This document shows positions 61,705 to 64,000 of a stretch of DNA of 64,000 bases, piece after piece. The stretch is from NCBI RefSeq assembly GCF_030384665.1, contig NC_083673.1, forward strand, positions 691,501 through 755,500. Reading direction: 5' to 3'. Numbering within the stretch: position 1 is the stretch's first letter; each line of letters opens with the position of its first letter. A program made the position numbers and the translations under genes. The notes beneath the pieces are model-generated. The model was not told where the DNA came from and ran no database searches. It was given only the letters and a program-made list of their open reading frames with translations. This stretch comes from Lodderomyces elongisporus (lineage: Eukaryota; Ascomycota; Pichiomycetes; Serinales; Debaryomycetaceae).

Positions 61705-63267
61705 TTAACTCAAAAAAAAACTATTTTCTACAGGCTCATGGTCCGCAACATCGTCATCATCATCACCACCACCACCATTTCCAATATCCAAATCCATATC
61801 CATGTCCATTCCAATTCCCATTTCCATTCCTATTCCTATTCCCACTCCAGAATTATCTTGTTCTGTATGTATATCTAAAGTACCGTCTAATTCCCGTTCA
61901 TGCAAACTATGGTCAGCACCCTCATATCCACCGTAATCTCCTTCTTGCATTTCTTCGTGTGTCTCTTCGCGTGTCTCCTCGTGTATTTCCTCGTGTACTT
62001 TGTCATGTGGTTCATCATCGCTGCTACCCTCACCCATCTCAACATCTCCTTTTTCCTCAGATGACGGTAGCACCACATCATCAGTCAATAACACTTCAGA
62101 GTATTTCACGTTATACGGCAAGAACCGCCTCATTTTCTCTTCACCTCCCAAAAGCTCCTGATTATAGGCATCCTCCTCTTTAATCCGACGTTGCTTTTCT
62201 CTTAATTTTCCCATCATCTGTCCACCTCGATCTTTTTCTCTCGAATCGGTATTACCATCATTAGTTTCATCACCATTACCATTACTATGAATAAAGTCAA
62301 ACCTTGCCTCATCACCAACTTCTTTCCTCCTTGGTATTTCACTAACAATATAATCTCGTGCATCGCTTTCCTTGATCAACTCACTCAAATCTGTATTAGT
62401 CTCAGCCGGGTGAAAACTTTCATCGTTTTGGAATTTGAGAAATTCATCTAATATGTACTCATTGGCATGAAGAAACTTGAGATCATGCCCGAGCTTCAAG
62501 TCTTTTTCTAACAAATAGTTCAACCATGTCATCCTCCGTTTATTCTGCAGTAAAGTGGATGTCTTTACATTGACTGCTAGTCCATTCGACTCTCCTCCTT
62601 CATTCAATACATCTTCGTTATTGTGCGGTTGTTGCGGTTGTTGCAGTTGCTGCTGCAGCTGTCGTTCTCTTTGTAACTGCTGACGATGTTTATTGTCTTC
62701 AGCCTCTTCTTGCCTTCTATGATGTTCTTCTGCTTGTTTCTGTTGATCGTCGTTCAACTTTAACTGATTATAAAACTCTTGACGCTCCTTATGCTTCCTT
62801 CTCCTCTTCTCCGCAGCAGTTTCTCCAGCATCATCATTATCCAACTTACGTTTCTCGATTATGGCATCAATCAAGTTTTGCGGCACTTGATTTAGTTTAT
62901 GTGTAGTAGCATGGCCATAACTTCGTAATACCCAATCTCGAAACGAATACACCGATTTAGTATTATATTGTTTTTCTTCATCTTCAGGATTGTAAACATC
63001 ATCATTAACCAGCAAGGGATTGCTGGTTTTGATGAGACCAATATTGATCATGGACTGCACAACGTCTTGCAACTCAGGCAGGTTGGTATGTGTCCTTGCT
63101 TGGCTGCAATTGAGACATTCTTGCACTAACTTGTTGAAAAAGCCAATGTATAAATCAGCAAGGATGTTGATTTGAGATGGCCTGCATTTATCAAATCCAT
63201 GTGCTTTAAGAATCTGGGCTATAGATATTCGTAGCAACGAAAAATTAAACGAGTCTTCAACAGACAT
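61705..63267 (-). CDS. TAF3: TFIID subunit Taf3-like, histone-fold protein
   Basis: A 520-residue protein. The N-terminal ~90 residues are a Bromo_TP histone fold (FNFSLLRISIAQILKAHGFD, ILADLYIGFF, CSQARTHTNLPELQDV), the Taf3 type that pairs with Taf10 in TFIID. There is no PHD finger, as in other fungal Taf3 proteins. The middle is charged with Gln/Arg-rich helices (about 150-215), and a conserved-looking patch MTWLNYLLEKDLKLGHDLKF lies near 244-263. The C-terminus is acidic, with an EETHEE repeat and a Gly/Ile/Met/Asp hexanucleotide repeat (GIGIGMEMGIGMDMD). Confidence rests on the histone fold. Confidence 0.82.
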   Translation of the reverse strand: MSVEDSFNFSLLRISIAQILKAHGFDKCRPSQINILADLYIGFFNKLVQECLNCSQARTHTNLPELQDVVQSMINIGLIKTSNPLLVNDDVYNPEDEEKQYNTKSVYSFRDWVLRSYGHATTHKLNQVPQNLIDAIIEKRKLDNDDAGETAAEKRRRKHKERQEFYNQLKLNDDQQKQAEEHHRRQEEAEDNKHRQQLQRERQLQQQLQQPQQPHNNEDVLNEGGESNGLAVNVKTSTLLQNKRRMTWLNYLLEKDLKLGHDLKFLHANEYILDEFLKFQNDESFHPAETNTDLSELIKESDARDYIVSEIPRRKEVGDEARFDFIHSNGNGDETNDGNTDSREKDRGGQMMGKLREKQRRIKEEDAYNQELLGGEEKMRRFLPYNVKYSEVLLTDDVVLPSSEEKGDVEMGEGSSDDEPHDKVHEEIHEETREETHEEMQEGDYGGYEGADHSLHERELDGTLDIHTEQDNSGVGIGIGMEMGIGMDMDMDLDIGNGGGGDDDDDVADHEPVENSFFLS

Positions 63268-64000
63268 ATCTACCAGAACGACTTCCTTGCTAAACGTGTG
63301 ACTTGTAGATCTTGATAATGTTTTGATTATTGCTGGGATATTCCAAAGCTCAAAAAATATAGCAGAATTTGCAGTTTGTCATTTGCGCACAAGAATGCAC
63401 TTTTCACGTTTAAATTTTGTTCTTGTTTGTCCTCCAAGTTTTTTTCTTTCGTTTTGAGTTTTTGTTCTTTTTTTTTTTCTTCTCTGCTATACAAGTTTTC
63501 TATTTACGAGTTCTCAATTATCACTATCATTGGTATTAACATATTATCATCTCAAACATATAACAGTTTCCTTCTTTTTTACTGGATTTTTTTTTTTTTT
63601 TTTTATATACCATCAAGCTTGTGTTGCAAACTTCTGATAAGGAGAATCAAGAATAGGTCCAAATTAAAGGATATAAGAAAATAAAAAGAATAAGAAAATG
63701 TTGTAATATAATGCTACAAGCTAGCAATTTTTGGTTCATTGTTGATTGTTGTAACTAGAGCCTTATTGCTCCAGTTAGTTATTTGTGTTTATTATTTACT
63801 TACTTTGTTGTTCCCATAATCAATAGCTTATTCTTTGTATGACATTTCTAATACCCTCATATAGTTGAACGTCTACTCAGCTCAATCAGTCTTTTGTCAA
63901 CTTATGAACATTTTTGGTATTATTATTATTACGATTACTACTATTCACACCCCCCCACCCCCCTGCACTTGATTTTTTTGTTGGACCCCAACATCAAGTT
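63268..64000. other. Intergenic at window end, upstream of TAF3
   Basis: T-rich tracts (63460-63480, 63588-63604) and a C-rich stretch near 63951-63963. A 102-codon frame at 63376-63684 is Phe/Ser low complexity and is not called. Any gene beyond 64000 cannot be seen. Confidence 0.55.

Overview
This window reads as nuclear DNA of a budding yeast of the CTG clade, most likely from the Candida parapsilosis / Lodderomyces elongisporus branch (species assignment is inference). It is AT-rich, has densely packed mostly intronless genes on both strands, three short introns with GTATGT / TACTAAC / YAG signals, long poly-Gln/Asn tracts and many microsatellites. A CTG codon in the IME2-like kinase falls where serine is expected (SPE motif), which supports CUG-Ser decoding. 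Any Leu I quote at a CTG codon may therefore be Ser.

Layout. 0.8-9.6 kb: Dal5-type anion permease, LDAH-type lipid-droplet hydrolase, a spliced TANGO2/NRDE protein, and an Ime2-like meiotic kinase, all on the minus strand. 10.2-14.8 kb: five-finger CCCH protein (Lee1/ZC3H3-like), RQT4, and SLD2. 15.2-20.7 kb: ATP25, UTP11, KTI12, MTG1. 20.8-31.6 kb: YKU80, AIP1, MIC60, NCS2, a probable APC15/MND2 and YVH1. 32.1-39.2 kb: a sugar transporter with a very long upstream region, then HNT3 and PKR1 separated by a 9-bp minisatellite. 39.4-48.8 kb: a possible small membrane protein, spliced NOT4, an unrecognised helical protein, mitochondrial ISM1, and spliced CIT1. 48.8-53.3 kb: 4.4 kb without a recognisable protein gene but with an unusual island of inverted repeats. 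53.3-63.3 kb: EXO5, a Gln/Asn-rich protein with a 3-kb upstream region, and TAF3.

Functionally this is a eukaryotic housekeeping region. It covers mitochondrial gene expression and architecture (ATP25, MTG1, MIC60, ISM1, CIT1), DNA replication and repair (SLD2, YKU80, HNT3, EXO5), tRNA wobble-uridine modification (KTI12 for mcm5, NCS2 for s2), ribosome biogenesis and quality control (UTP11, YVH1, RQT4, NOT4), and transport. There is no operon logic, CRISPR array, virus or transposon. The best leads are an in-frame stop in NOT4 followed by a protein-like 54-codon tail, a candidate structured RNA near 52.45-52.74 kb, a CIT1 intron that separates the presequence from the enzyme, a minisatellite bracketed by identical 25-bp copies, and clusters of regulatory words upstream of the transporter, SLD2 and EXO5.
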